From Dipetalonema caudispina (lineage: Eukaryota > Nematoda > Chromadorea > Rhabditida > Onchocercidae), in assembly GCA_013365325.1 (NCBI GenBank), contig JABVXV010000019.1, positions 434,001 to 498,000 on the forward strand: a stretch of 64,000 nucleotides of DNA, given 5' to 3'. The notes under the pieces were generated by a model. That model was not told the origin of the DNA, ran no database searches, and saw nothing but the letters and a program-made list of their open reading frames with translations. The stretch's first letter is position 1. Each line of letters begins with the position of its first letter. The translations under genes were made by a program, and so were the position numbers. Shown piece by piece: positions 12,701 through 25,713 of the stretch.

Positions 12701-15700
12701 CCTGTTCCTGAAATTCGCTTTTATCTCTCATCAGTTTTAAATACCCTTTCTTATTTCTAAGTTTTGCAAATGAACTTATTAGATATTCAAAACGAATATT
12801 ATTTTTTGAATGTTAATATTTTTGCACGAAATGATGATCAATAAGCATATTCCACCTCATCATCGTTCCCTTCAGGACTTCTCGGTTTGTACAGTGATGG
12901 TGGGACGGTACTTGGTCGATCAACGGGACGCAGTTGTCCATACTTTTTATAAAAAATCCGACACTCAGTACAGAGCAACTGACGTTCTCTACCCGAATGA
13001 TGCCAATCTTTACTTTCTAAAAGGATGAAAAGACTTGGTAAGTGAAATTCGCAAATTATCAGATCGAATTTAGAATGCGTTAAATTAGAAAATTTATATC
13101 AATTTCCAGTTTGAACCAAAGATGAATGAAAAGGATTACGGAGAACTAATGAACAAAGTTACTTGATGTGTAGCAATGATGGCAAGCATATGCTGCAGCA
13201 CGACCATCATTTTCTAACTCTTCCATTTCAGTTTCGCTTGCGGATGCATAATCAGCCAAATCAGTACTGCCGGGACGAGATGCCTGAAATTCGGAGAAAT
13301 CTCCTAAAGTCGAGTATCAAATTGTTAAGAACGAACTTCATTGTTTACCGCATCGAAAACTAGATGACAAATTGCACAGTAATATCAAACTGCAAAAAAT
13401 TGAAACAGAGAACACAAATATCGAATGAATGACCTTCAACTGGTTATTCTTTGGTTTTCGATGTGTTGCAGTTGTCGTATTTCGCTGTCGTGCCAATGGC
13501 TTAGGCCTCGTTGCATCGCGAGTCTTTTTCCACCCATAATAGAACTGTACCAGTTCATCCTAAAAGAAGTAACAATGTTTTTTGAAACAAAAATGATAGT
13601 TCGAAAATTAAACCCTAAGAAAACATATAACAAGATTAGTCGTATATACAACTCAAAAAGCATTCGTTCAAAATTTTCTCACGGATTACTTCAACTATAA
13701 GCAAACATGGAAATGTTATTAGCCTTACAGAGAAAACAAAATATGTATTATCTGAAGTAATCCGCGAGAATGTGAACAAGTATTTTTTGAAATCTGGCTT
13801 AAAAAAGCACTCTCTTCTGAAGTGAATAATAGATCCCATCAATCATACAGAATATTAGATTTAATTTAATTTGATCAATTCAGTTTTTTATTAATCAATT
13901 CGGCTTTTTTGCTTCTTTGTTTCGGCAGGATAAAAAACATAAGTATACGAGTCTTATGTTATATACAAAATCACATTATTGTAAACTATGTCACCACAAG
14001 ACAATAATTATAACTTACTCTACGATGATGCGGTAACAGTTCCTTTTTGATTTTCAAGAAATTTTTCCCATATGTTTTAATACCACGAGCAAATTTCTTG
14101 GCATCATCAACACTCATAAAACTGGTCACTTTAAGCATATGTTCGTCATTTTTATTCATTGCCTCAATGGCATAATTCACGTTGTAATCACATTTATGCA
14201 GCTGAAAAAAATTATTCGTTAACTAACTGAAAAAAAAAATCATTTTCAGGAATAATGAAACAGTAACGAATGAAGAAATTCAAGAACAGAAGCTGTTTCT
14301 GAACAATTCAAATTCATTAAGCTGCGTCATCATCATTTAATGAACTTCCGAATGATAAAGTTAAAATTAATGCCTTAAACACTTCAATATATCGTAATGT
14401 AAAAGTATAACATGGTAATACTGCATCTCTGATCATTATAGAACGAATAGCTCGAAATACATAGTAATATAAAACAATCATTATTTTTACTTCTGCAACT
14501 CTTAACTATATTTAGGCTCAGTACTTACTCAGTTTGCTATGCCCAGCTAGCATGAAGTAAAAAACTTAAAAAGAATAAAGTTAGTACTTCCGCATAATTC
14601 GTTTGATTATTCACTCTGTAAGCTACTAACCGTAATTATGGCATCGTGCATGCATAAGTCGCCAGTCCTAAAATCACGCTCCATTTGTGTAATTTGTTCA
14701 TTTCGAACCATGGCAAACATCCGAAATGACCGTGTTGCTCTTTTATAGCTGAGAAAAATTCTTTAATTATACCTTGTTGAATGATAAATGAATTCATTGC
14801 AATCAAAAGCAATCAAGTTCATTTTAGCACAGCGAACTTGTTAAAATACAGTTCGCCAGATACAAACTCCACGTACTTATCAGCCAAAGAAACACTGGAA
14901 CATTCATACAAACAACTTTTACCTCTGTGACAATGAAATTCAACAAATTTAATTATTTACTATTTTTACTGAATAAAAGTGATAACGAAGTGCTCACACA
15001 TGTTCGCTCTCTTCATTGATATAACCCGGCCTCCACTGCAATTCATCGCGATCCGGCTCATCCACTGCTGAGCACCTCTCCAATGGGGGAAGCTTCGCCT
15101 GAAACTAATCCCGGCAAATTTAAATATATTAATTGATTGTGGATAACCCTTTCATCTGGTGGCAAAATTATACAGTAAGCTATAAAACGAGTCTATGATC
15201 CTTCTACTACAATCCATAACCTTTTTTCCCTTGAAATGAATCAAGATGCGGAAATTAATAACAAATGATTAGGAACATGGAGCTCAAAATCAAAATAATG
15301 AGGGACGCAGTCACAAAAAGAATATAAAACAGGAAATGGAGTTGAAAGTAGAGTTCTTGAGGAAAAAATTAATATCATATAAGAGAAATACGACGAACGA
15401 TTGCTTGCACAGTAATTTCTATCAGTTAACGGATAGAATGGTCAAAGTTTTTTTCTATACTCTTAAACCGAATGAAAAGTTTCGAATAAAAGTCAAAAAA
15501 GTCTACTGATAATTACCACACCCTCTTTTTTTGAACAAAACCTTTGTCTTCAGTTTCATGTAGATCATATATCATATGTCGGTTTTTCCAAAGAGTAATT
15601 TTTTATGTATCACAAAAAACTATCCAAGTTTCGAAAATAACATTTACAAACATGTAATATGTCACTTTATTTTTAATTTTTAATTATGAAAATCGAAAGG

Positions 15701-18700
15701 GTGAAATCTGCATATAAGACAATTTCTCATTATGCTTTCTCATTACTTTATCGCTCCACGCAATACCTGTGATGGTATAACCAGAAAAGAAACTGAACAA
15801 ACCTGATATGACCCGCCAACGCGGATTTCACCTTGTACAGATGCCAGTCTGCTATTATTTGGATCAAACGATACCAACGAGAAAAAAATATCAGTCAAAG
15901 ATTGTACGTCACATTCACGTAGCGTGCGAATGTCTTTAATCAAACGTATCGTACATTTACCTCTGGAACCAGTAAGCATTCATTATTATGAGGAAAAAAA
16001 GATGGAATATATGCCCGGTTGAAATGAAATAAACCAATGAACGGAAGGAAAATGAAATTCCCGAGAAGCAAGTTAACAATGGTGCGAAAAATGAAAAGAT
16101 TTCTTCCTTTCTTTAATTTCAAGTTTCAGCAAATTTATAAACAAACGGAAAATTGAGATACTATACGACGTCACTCTTCAAAACAAATGAGCAGTAGGCA
16201 TTAATGTTATTACAACTGATCATTATCATATTGTCATTATCACAACAACCAACCCTATTCCAATAATACTACTACGACTCGATCACTGAAAACCACTCAT
16301 TATCACTATTCAGTGAACAAACAATATTTACAACACATTTAACATAGCGGTGAAGGGAAATGACCATCTTGACTGGAAAGAATGGTACGAAAGGAATGAA
16401 AAATCAAAATTCCTTGCAGAAACTTAAATGTACCACATCGATTCACCCTTATCAGCAAATTTCTCACGAAAGAAGTCCTAATTAAAAGGTAAGGGATGAT
16501 ACTGACCCTTTCTTCTCAATTTTCTTGAAACAAATGACTCTCGACCACTTTCAATTTAATGAAGCTCGAATATGTATATTGCTGTTGATGGCACATATTC
16601 CAGCACCGCAGTTGCAGTTAATTCTAATTGCATAGCAAGGACTGATTTGAACCTTAATATTTTATCCTATGCATCATATTACCATCTAATGAAGACCTAT
16701 ACAAACATAGATTAGAGTTATAATTCATGATTTCCGATAAGTCATTCATTCAACACACGATTTTACTGCACTACAATGCTTATAAGTTACCGCTAGTCAA
16801 ACGCGAAATATGCCAAGAGTATACTCCTGACGTTCAATAATGGGAGACATATTGAAATTTAAACTTTCAGTGATTCCAACAAAAAGGCTACCCACTCCAC
16901 AACCATGAAACAACTTCTACTGGTGAAATATGCATAAATCTATGTGAGTATTACATAAATAAATTAAATGTATATATATATATATATATATAGCATGAAA
17001 AAGATTATGTAAAAGACACTGCGACAGGGGACGAAAGTTATTACAAGGAAAGTGAGAGTAATGCTAAAGTACACATGCTTTACTTTAGCGCCAATATATA
17101 ATGAGAAAAAAGTGAATTTGTGCGAAAAACATACAGAGAAAGGATGGGTTAATAGGAGTGAGTAAGGTGAAAGGTCAAAGAAGAAGATGTTGTATGTAGC
17201 ATGAATGTGATAGATAATTCAATAGTTCACTCATCTTGCAATACTAAACTGAGAATTAGATTGTCTAACAAAGCGAGAAAGCGATTAACATGCCGAAAAG
17301 CTATGAGAAGTGCTCTTATACATGAGGGGAAAGAACAGATTTATTCCATTGTCAAATCGATCGATTCTACTACTTAATTGCACATCACAACATACATCGA
17401 GAAATGTGTATGGCTCATTAGATATGCATAAATCATCAACAAGCTCAATCTTTACTCATTAAACAACTCCCTCATAAGTTTGTTTGATATAGGCAGATCA
17501 AAGAGTTTGTTAGGGTGAATAATTAAGTCCTTTGATGATCTAATTACTGGAGAATGCTCTCAAGGAAGTTGAAAACAAGTACTTGTCAAAGCATTGTTAT
17601 GATAGCAAAACTATCGACAGAAACGGTAACAACGAAATTGGCTATCACCTTATTCCAAATCACGTCTTCGAAAGTGGAAATAAACGATGTGATCCAGGAA
17701 CAGTGTTATAGTCGATGCTGGAATAGTTACCAGTACAGATCGTACAAAAATTATACTTCAGTGTGAAGGTACAACAGAAATATTAGTGCTACGAAAAGCT
17801 CGCGGCTATTTCATCTGCAGCTTATTAAAGGGATGATAAATTTAGATTGCAAATGCATTACTCCTAAAAATTTGAAAGGTTCAATTTCGAGACCCAAAAT
17901 TACGATCGATAATAAATGATAAAAAAAATAAGATGAAAACAGTAAACATCAAAGGATTAATAGTATCCGTTATGATTTGGATGATAGCAACAGATGTCGA
18001 CAAATAATTCTTATCACTTTCATCCAACTACCACTCATCTAAAAAGGTGATGATATCGAACTCCTCTACATCTATGAAAAGCTAACACATACAAATTAAA
18101 GCATTTTCTGCGATGGCTTGGAAATGAACAAAACAAGTACGATGGATGTGAGGTTCACATATGTCGAAGATCAGCATGAACAGACAATGTACTGAGTTCT
18201 TGATAGATAATGGATGGAAATAATACCGCATTGTTTTAGCAGACAGAGAATTATCTCGTACTTAGGCATGAATCAATAAGCTACCCATATGCATACATAT
18301 ATGTATCGGAGAATAAAGTGACATTTGCGCAACTCCAATGAATCATTGAAAATGCAAAGCTCATTCCTCATTTGGTTTTTCACTGACACGATTTGGGATT
18401 GAACTGATTATACACAATTACTCATTCATCTTACTCTCCCTCTATACTAAACATAGCACTTTAGAGTCCGGTACGAAAAGTTAGATGATTTAAGCCACAT
18501 AATAGGAAAAGTATCGCCGTTAAAAAGTTCGCGTAATAATTATTTCTGAAGCAGTCCTGTTTACTCTGCATCTTCAACCATTTGTTCAAAAAACTCATTT
18601 CAATTTAATCCAACCTTTTTTTTCAATTTTCCTAAAAAAGGCCTTATTGGCTAATAAATGAAAAAAATATGATGTTTGCCGAAAGGGAGAAAGCGGGCGT

Positions 18701-21700
18701 TAACCGTAAATGGACCTGTTTATTAGCAAATAAGTATTAAATATGATTATGTATATTTAAAGAAGAGAATTCATTATAGGAATCAACATTAAGAGGGACA
18801 AAAGAGCAGTGTTTGATGTGGCTAAACAAATTATTCTCCTATATCATCTCACCTAACAAATCTGAGATTAAAAAACTCGATACAAATTCCCTTCTCCTAT
18901 ATCAGAACTATTTTTTATATCTAATATTATATGTGGAGGAAAGCAAACAGGACCACTGAGAGTATACATGCTCTTTGATCACTATATTATCATATCTGCC
19001 ATACATTTCAGGTTGCATCGCTTTCAAATTACAACGAAACAACAAAGCATAGGCTTACACAAACTACTGCCGCCTAAATCAATTTGAGTTTTTTATCGCT
19101 TTCTCCATTAAAGTAGAGATGATTCGACAACGAAACTGTGTTAGTCAGATCTTGACTTTCTCAAGATAAGTGCTTAAAGAGGTCTGGGGGATCTCGTGCA
19201 TTTTACCGCTTTATTCGATCTTTCCAAATATATATAGGAACAAAATTTCCGCCCCACAGCACTAACCTTTCACGATCTATTTCCACAAGATTTCATACGT
19301 AGAGATTTACTTCATATATTAAAAACCCCTGTTAATTATAAATGGCATACATAATGGCCGGTTTTGTGGACGCTAAATTTTACTTGTTATCCTATCCGAT
19401 CACATTTGTATAATTTCCATCATAAATAATATTTGGTACAGTAGACTGACAGATACACATTGGATGTATTCATATTATCATGACTTGACCGCACTCACTA
19501 ACACATTCATTTCTTTAATTCGAAGATTATCCATTATCACTTCATTTTATTCTATTAGAAACAGCAATGTACGTTAGAAATACAACGATTTTATGGCCTT
19601 GAAAGTGCTTTTTATACTCTGTAAAGCGCTAACATACAAAAAAAGTTCATCAAAGACGAAAAAACTATGATATACTGCCCACCCGCATCAATTTAATCAT
19701 AACTTCGGGTATCTCCGGTAAACACCCACTTAATATTTTCTACGCGTCCCAACTTTTGCTACAAACTTTTCAGTGTACCGACTTTCTTCCTAATCTTTGA
19801 CTAAATCACCAATATATAACACTCAACATATCGTTCGTTTGCTTGTCATCCATTTTAATCAAAAAAAAAAAAAATCTAGCATAAGAATGAAATCTCAATT
19901 TAGAAAGTTGAAGAGGTAGATGGTATAAATGCGCCATAATGTACATCTCACATTTCTTCCATGTAACAATCGGAAACAGGAATTTGTGGAAGTAGAAATG
20001 TGTCGGAGTCAAAAGTGTATTAAATTCACAAGGCACAGAAAAGTATCTGCGCAATGGACTCTTTTCACACAGCTGCCACTTCCTTACAAACATGAATTAT
20101 TCCTTGAGATGGGTAATTCTAAATTTCACTCTAATTACATCGTCATTCAGTTTCATTTTAGCTGCACGCAACAGATGAATATAACGAAGAATTATTTTTT
20201 TTTTTTTTTAGAAAACGAGTGTTTTAAGTACAATGTTTCGTTTAAAGAAACTGAATTTTGTGATGAAATGTTAATGAAAAGGATAAGAGACGAAAATGGA
20301 GAACTTATTCGGCTTATTTAATAATTTTAACTAAGACCACAAATTCAATCGATTTTGCAAAAAACTGGTCACTTCTTTGCGAAAAAACAGGAAGACTAAA
20401 AAATTCAATATGTGAAGCAAAACTGTTTTCATAACAAAATTCCGAAATGATAAGGATGTGAAGTGAAGAGAAGAAAAGAGAGGAGGACTCTCTCCCTCCT
20501 GGTCAACCTTAATTAAAGTAATCGAACTCATTCACAGAAGCAGACAAATAAACGAACACAAAGATATATGTCATGCCAGTGCAATAAACAACAGGGTATG
20601 TATATATGAACAAAACCATATCCAAAACAGAAATTTTTTTTTTTCTTTCATTTTTTTCAAAAACATTCAAGAACAGAAGAGAAGAAAAGACATTCGGACG
20701 ACCATCAGAGAAGAGGGGGGGGAGATCGATCGAAAAAGCAAACGAAATGATAAAACCATGATCAATATAGTAAGCTCCATCCGCTTCACCCCTTACCTCC
20801 CTCTCCTTTATTCTCTTCCTGTTCTCTCAGTAGTAATACCCAGAAATTTTAATCGTGTCCAATACTACTTTTGCAACATCTAAATTGACCTTTTCACCGC
20901 TCTAATCTTCTCTTATCCTCTTCCCCTGCCGTCAGGTGCTGTTGTCATCAACCCATGAAGCCAGCATTTTATCTCAATTTCTTATCAATATCGACAGTTC
21001 CTTCCGCTCAGTGGGACAACAGCGCCTTCTACTGCCCCATCTACCATAATAACCACCTACGGTTGGTTCATGGATGAGCTTGTAACATTTGAATGAATTA
21101 CTACTAGCCGACATTACTGTTTGCCCTGCTCTGCTTTCCTTGATCTCAGAATGATTTGTCGGTTACTACTACAGTCATAAACTATGTTAAGAAATGTCAT
21201 AACCAAATGACAGGTATCCCAAGCTGAGCAAACATCCGGCAGTCAATAAGGCGCTGACGCTACAAGCAGGAATTCTATCTCATAAATGAATGAATGAATA
21301 ACGAGCAAATGGTATTTAACCTGATTTCTTATGTCTGGGAAGATAAAATTAAGATTATTTACAGATTAGATCAATAGTGATACACTAAAACAAGTAAGTA
21401 TATCGAAGTAAAGTGATATCACTAATGGTGAGATATTTAAATGGACAGAGAAGGTACAAACAAAGGCAAGAAGTATTTCAGTGACATGTAAGGATAACCT
21501 CATTTTCAAATAATGAAACCAATGGTCGTTGGCTGTGGGTATTGGCACAGAAGAATCTAGTAAAATGATGCAGATTGCTATCTACACAAGGTATATTAGA
21601 AATTGCCCCCTTTTATGAATATCTATTAATCATTTTTTTTCCCAACCTCCTCCCTCTCTCCTCTTTCTCTTTAACTTCCATCAGGCTATACAAATTCTTT

Positions 21701-24130
21701 TGCAGCAATACATCAGTCGGTCATTTTCCTGGTAAAAATTTATGATGCAGTGATTTGGCCCATTGAAATGAAAGAACCTAATTTTTCCTTCATCAAATCG
21801 AGTCCAATAAATTCTTTTCTTTACCAATAGCTACTTCAGTGCTTACTACTTACTATTTCTCAAACACTTAAAATTATAATTAGCTAACACAGACCTTCTC
21901 TCTCATTCCTTTCTTCACGTGAAACCAATATAATATTAAAACTACGTGGATGGATTTTTCGAAATTTAATTATGAATTTAATTTGAGGATTTCCTTTACT
22001 GTACATTGCCATCTTAATAAATCAGTACTATTGCTAACATGAAAATTCCCAAAAGGTTTCTCGAAGAATATTTCGGTTCAGTCCGATCAAATACTATACT
22101 CGATACAGCAGTAGTGACTACTGAAATAAGTACTTAGATGAAGCGCCATTGTACAGCTGTTTAAGGATGGTTTATCATATATAATACCTAATACTATCAC
22201 CGAAAGATAAAAACACAATGCCAAACTGCCAACTATGTGAACGTTTCCTCATCGATAATATTTGCTTTTCAGGATACCATTATATATATACTGCATTTGG
22301 ATAAACGAAGTCTATGTTATCCACCTGTATCAATACTCATTAGCTTATATACATAAGCCGCTTTGTCTGTCCACCCATTTCTCTGTTAAACAGTATTTAT
22401 TTCAGCGTATAAATAAAGTCTGTCTTTTAATAATATTTGATAAATCCATTCCTCTCGTTAATGATTTCTTCACATTAATGATAGAGAGAAAATGCACTGC
22501 ATTCGTAAACAAAAAGAGAGATAATAGGATCCGAATCACTACTTTCAATCTTGCAGAACTGAAGATTTTTAGATCGTTTCCTTAAGGAGGCTTTGCAACA
22601 TGAAGGAAATATGGATTAATAGCAATTTCCCCACTTCACTGCTCATTTCTAGTATTATGACATGACATCTATTGGCTGTACTCTTTCAGCTCTTAATAAT
22701 TGACTTATCCACAATATTTCTTGATTAATTAAACGTTTTAATTTTTTTTTACAGTTAATTCAGATAGCATCAAATTTTCGTGAAGGAAGAGAAGAGAATT
22801 AAAGACATAAATTAAATTACAGGGAGAATGCCGTCATTGGAAAACTAGAACAAACCTGAGATGACAAATGGGATGAACGGATGAGATTTCGGACGAGAAT
22901 AATTCTCGGGTTTGCATAGCAGCCATCACAGCATGATTGAGCGATGTATCATCCTGCCGATCTTGGAGTAACAACGAGTAACTATCCTCAGGGACATCTT
23001 CTGGTCTGTAGAATCGCGTAACTTTTACCGACAATTGGTCTCGTTTTGTCTGCAAAGACAGCTCGACTAATTATAATTATACACATATTATAGCACATAG
23101 CGCTATAACCTCTATCATATATATATGCGAAATCAAATGATCTGTAAACCCAGATTTTGTTCTTTGTCATATCTATGAACCAAAGGTAATCCTCTCGGGA
23201 AGTACAATGGAAAGAGGTTGGTTATGTTTGACCTAAGTTTTATCAAATACTACACTTCATGCAAGACGAGCTACTTATTAATAGTTCCCAGCAAAACCTT
23301 CATATAAACCAAAGAATATATAAGCTAGCAAATCCAAAAAAAAAGGTGCAAAAGCATCATTTTTCGAAAATTTCATTTTTTGGCGCAATCCCCAGCATAA
23401 GTTGTTGCTCACAAGTTTTATTTCATCAACTTAATTATAAAGTTTAATATTTAAATGCTTATAATTAGAACTGCCTTTTCATAACCGCATCACCCCGAAT
23501 ATTTTCTTTCAAGCAGTAGAAATATGAATCTCACACTTGTAACTCAATCGCATCACTGTCACCGTAGTATTATGCATTATTCCCCTTAATATTCGGGATA
23601 ATATAACTGTTACAAAAACGGCACTGTCAATGTGATCTGAGTGCCAGTAACTCGGATTCTGATTTATTATAGTAGAACAATAGCAAGATCCGCAATTAAT
23701 TGCCCTCTGTCGATCATCTGCTATTTTAGAAAAGGATTTAAAAGCAAATGTCATAAAATTGTTTTGTATAGTTCAAAGGTCATTACTGGTTCAGCAAGAC
23801 TCAGTAAAATGACTAAAAATAGAAAGCTCTTTGTAAATGTAATAAAATTTAACAATTACTTCAAAGGTGATTTAAGACTGCAGGACAGTCTACTTAATAC
23901 CCATATTAAAATTTTTCTTTCAATAGTATACTTTTAATATTGACAAATGAAGGAAGCACCATTTTAAAATTTGAAATTGTCCCAATATAATATGGATCAC
24001 ACTGGGACACTTCGATGAAAACGTGATCGCCCGGTCGATAAAGCACTCCGTCATGTGCTTCGAAACATTTGTATTCACTATCACTTCGTGCTTTGTAGGC
24101 TTTTCCACGTTTATTTTTCGTGGAATCCCC
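9768..24130 (-). CDS. egl-27: RERE/atrophin-family chromatin corepressor (EGL-27)
   Basis: Nuclear corepressor of the RERE/atrophin family. Exons in order: 23960-24130, 22856-23049, 15803-15962, 14998-15098, 14631-14748, 14019-14201, 13434-13559, 13163-13283, 12856-13016, 12555-12707, 12355-12486, 11819-12193, 11488-11715, 11102-11320, 10665-11004, 10167-10283, 9768-9988. All phases join, giving 1039 codons and a stop. Domains, numbered from 24130: BAH about 25-175 ([47 protein letters not shown]); ELM2 about 185-270 (DELQWRPGY); SANT about 275-325 ([20 protein letters not shown], then [12 protein letters not shown]); GATA-type finger C-x2-C-x18-C-x2-C with [11 protein letters not shown]; basic and acidic low-complexity stretches; atrophin block [20 protein letters not shown]; proline/methionine-rich and Q/H-rich tail ending in [10 protein letters not shown]. 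This order matches RERE; MTA proteins lack the atrophin end. The donor at 11819 is ambiguous (an alternative lies six bases earlier). The first exon here opens mid-protein, so the start codon lies upstream. Confidence 0.93.
13653..13790 (-). repeat. Foldback (inverted repeat) inside an egl-27 intron
   Basis: Arms 13653-13694 and 13753-13790 are inverted copies separated by about 58 bases. The core 13676-13693 pairs with 13753-13770 over 18 positions; the one non-Watson-Crick position (13681/13765) is A-C on the plus strand but U-G in the egl-27 transcript. Outer pairing continues imperfectly (TCAAAAA and GTTCA blocks). It lies in the intron 13560-14018, between the SANT exon and the next. It could be a small MITE-like element or a structured intronic RNA. 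Confidence 0.65.
15963..22855 (-). other. 6.9 kb egl-27 intron splitting the BAH domain
   Basis: The donor side is CTCAG followed by gtttgt at 22856-22855; the acceptor is TTCCAG ending at 15963. Codon phase (AG plus A) restores Arg-Gly-Lys-Cys of the BAH domain exactly. Other egl-27 introns here are mostly 70 to 700 bases, so this one is an outlier. It contains the candidate nested gene at 19929-20321, a (TA)n run near 16972-16992, an AC-free pyrimidine-rich stretch near 20780-20930 and a GC-richer patch at 20930-21120. No other exon was convincing. Confidence 0.85.
19929..20321 (+). CDS. Candidate nested two-exon gene, unknown family
   Basis: Lies antisense within the large egl-27 intron. 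Exon 1 is 19929-20112 (ATG to ATG-G, donor GTAATT); exon 2 is 20212-20321, preceded by a T-run and TAG and ending TAA. The codon split across the junction (G plus AA, Glu) stays in frame, giving 97 residues. The 99-base intron has no in-frame stop, so an unspliced message would encode 130 residues with a Phe run in place of the polypyrimidine tract. The start is fixed by an in-frame TAA just before the ATG. The product is charged, with alternating hydrophobic segments ([15 protein letters not shown]) and five cysteines (12, 25, 30, 65, 78); no signal peptide or membrane helix is clear. I do not recognise a family. A chance ORF of this length is possible in 64 kb, but the matching splice structure favours a real gene. 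Confidence 0.42.
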   Translation: MRHNVHLTFLPCNNRKQEFVEVEMCRSQKCIKFTRHRKVSAQWTLFTQLPLPYKHELFLEMGNSKFHSNYIVIQFHFSCTQQMNITKNYFFFFLENECFKYNVSFKETEFCDEMLMKRIRDENGELIRLI

Positions 24131-25406
24131 CTGAAAATATGTTTATTCCATCGAAACACAACCGGAAAACCAGCAGTGACTTCCGCCAAATGATCTGTTT
24201 TGATCTAATTATATTGGATAATTAGCTGTCAGAGCTACTACAATTCTGTAATAGCGAAAAACATGAGATCAAAGGTCAAAGGGAGTTGTGTACTTCAAAG
24301 TTCTTTTACTTTTTGATGCAATAAGGAAACTGGATTGAAAAAAAAAATTGGGGATAAAAAATCAGAAATCAAATAGGCTATAAACATTGTTGGAAATATT
24401 GCTTTATCCTTTTTTTAATAATTGCAAAAAATCACCCGAGATTTTCTTCTTTGTTTAAAAAAGATTTCGCTGCAGTAAAACAGCGCAGAATAAAAAAGAA
24501 AAACCTTGAAAAGGCTGTCAGAGGGCAATTTCAATTCATAGTAACAATGGTCTATCGACTTGTTTTTCAAAAATTCTTTGAAAGCAAATTAAAATGAATC
24601 TCAATTCTGTAAATGTACAATAAGCACATATTACATTATCGGAAAACCTCATTTCCAGCATTTTTTTAATCGTTTCTTCATTTAGTATATTTTAAAAAAG
24701 TACCGAGATGAAAACCAATTTTATACCGCCTAAACTAGTATCGGGAAGTTGTACTATTTTCGAAACGGAATGCAGAAGGCCTTCATTAGACTGAAAAGCA
24801 ATGCCCTTTTCCTGAACGGGTCACCATTCATCAGAAGAAACCAGTGAAGAGGAGAAAGGTCAACTGGCAATTAACAATAATAGGTCATCTTAGACCCAGG
24901 TCACAAATCCTCTCAATTATGTTCTTCTTAATAGCGGTGTTCCTTTCAATTTTCTCCATAAAAGTGAAAAAAATTCTGGAATCAAATAACAGTTCTATAG
25001 ATGGATTACTCTGAAGATATCTTACTTCAGAATTTTGAAGATATATAAATTACAATCATGTCTGGCCTTTAAGAAATTTCATTTCAATTTCGAAATTCTT
25101 ACAGCATGAGATAACTTCCTCTTCCTCAATGTTACCAATCCGTAACAGTGATGTTATAATTTGAAAAAGCTAAAATCTATAAACCTATTATAAAAATTTA
25201 AAATCCTACGGTCTGTAAATTTACTCCAAAAACTCAAAAAAACCTAACTTCCTCTACTCAGATGTTACCCTTACAATTTTAAACAAGTTTTAATTAGAAC
25301 TATAATCCACAGGCCTTTCATCATCTATCGATAAATCATCTCATCTGCATATTCGTCTCCTCCCTTTCACTCACTATCATTCATATCGAACATGATATAT
25401 TTTAAC

Positions 25407-25591
25407 CTTATTGTTCCCATTGAGACTATAATAGACCAGATCCACTTCCCATAATCCGAGATCGCGACATTCTTCTGGTGTTTTACCAGCCGTTTCATCC
25501 TCTTCCACCATTATCCTCTTATCCTCGCCTTCTTCTTCTTCTTCTTTTTCTTCTTCTTCTCCTATTTTACAGTAATTACAGATTTTTATTC
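25407..25591 (-). CDS. egl-27: Candidate upstream egl-27 exon with Glu run
   Basis: Acceptor TCTTTTCAG at 25593-25592 and donor AAG followed by gttaaa at 25407. The 185-base frame needs one base from an earlier exon and ends in phase 0, which fits the exon starting at 24130. It encodes about 61 residues: a CNYCK motif, an acidic run of glutamates made by a GAA/GAG microsatellite, then mixed sequence including EECRDLGLWEVDLVYY. RERE proteins carry charged low-complexity sequence ahead of the BAH domain, so the position is sensible. The fit is by phase and composition only; no residues were matched to the family. Confidence 0.4.
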
Positions 25592-25696
25592 CTGAAAAGA
25601 AAGACACATCAACTTCTAAATGACTATTAACATTCTTTTTTTTTCCTTTTTTTTGCACGCGTCAAATGAGAAACGAAGCAATTCGTGACACAATCA

Positions 25697-25713
25697 ACAA
25701 CAACAACAACAAC
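25697..25713 (+). repeat. (CAA)n microsatellite
   Basis: About five to six CAA units just upstream (in egl-27 orientation) of the candidate Glu-run exon. The plus strand reads CAACAACAACAACAACA. Confidence 0.85.

Noticed and set aside
19806..20093. 95-codon minus-strand ORF overlapping the nested candidate gene
   Set aside because: It is the antisense of exon 1 of the nested candidate, carries a Phe run from an A-rich tract and has no splice or family support.
22262..22585. 107-codon plus-strand ORF in the large egl-27 intron
   Set aside because: Starts with TTG, is rich in Ile, Tyr and Phe as expected of AT-rich noncoding DNA, and one or two ORFs of this length are expected by chance in the window.
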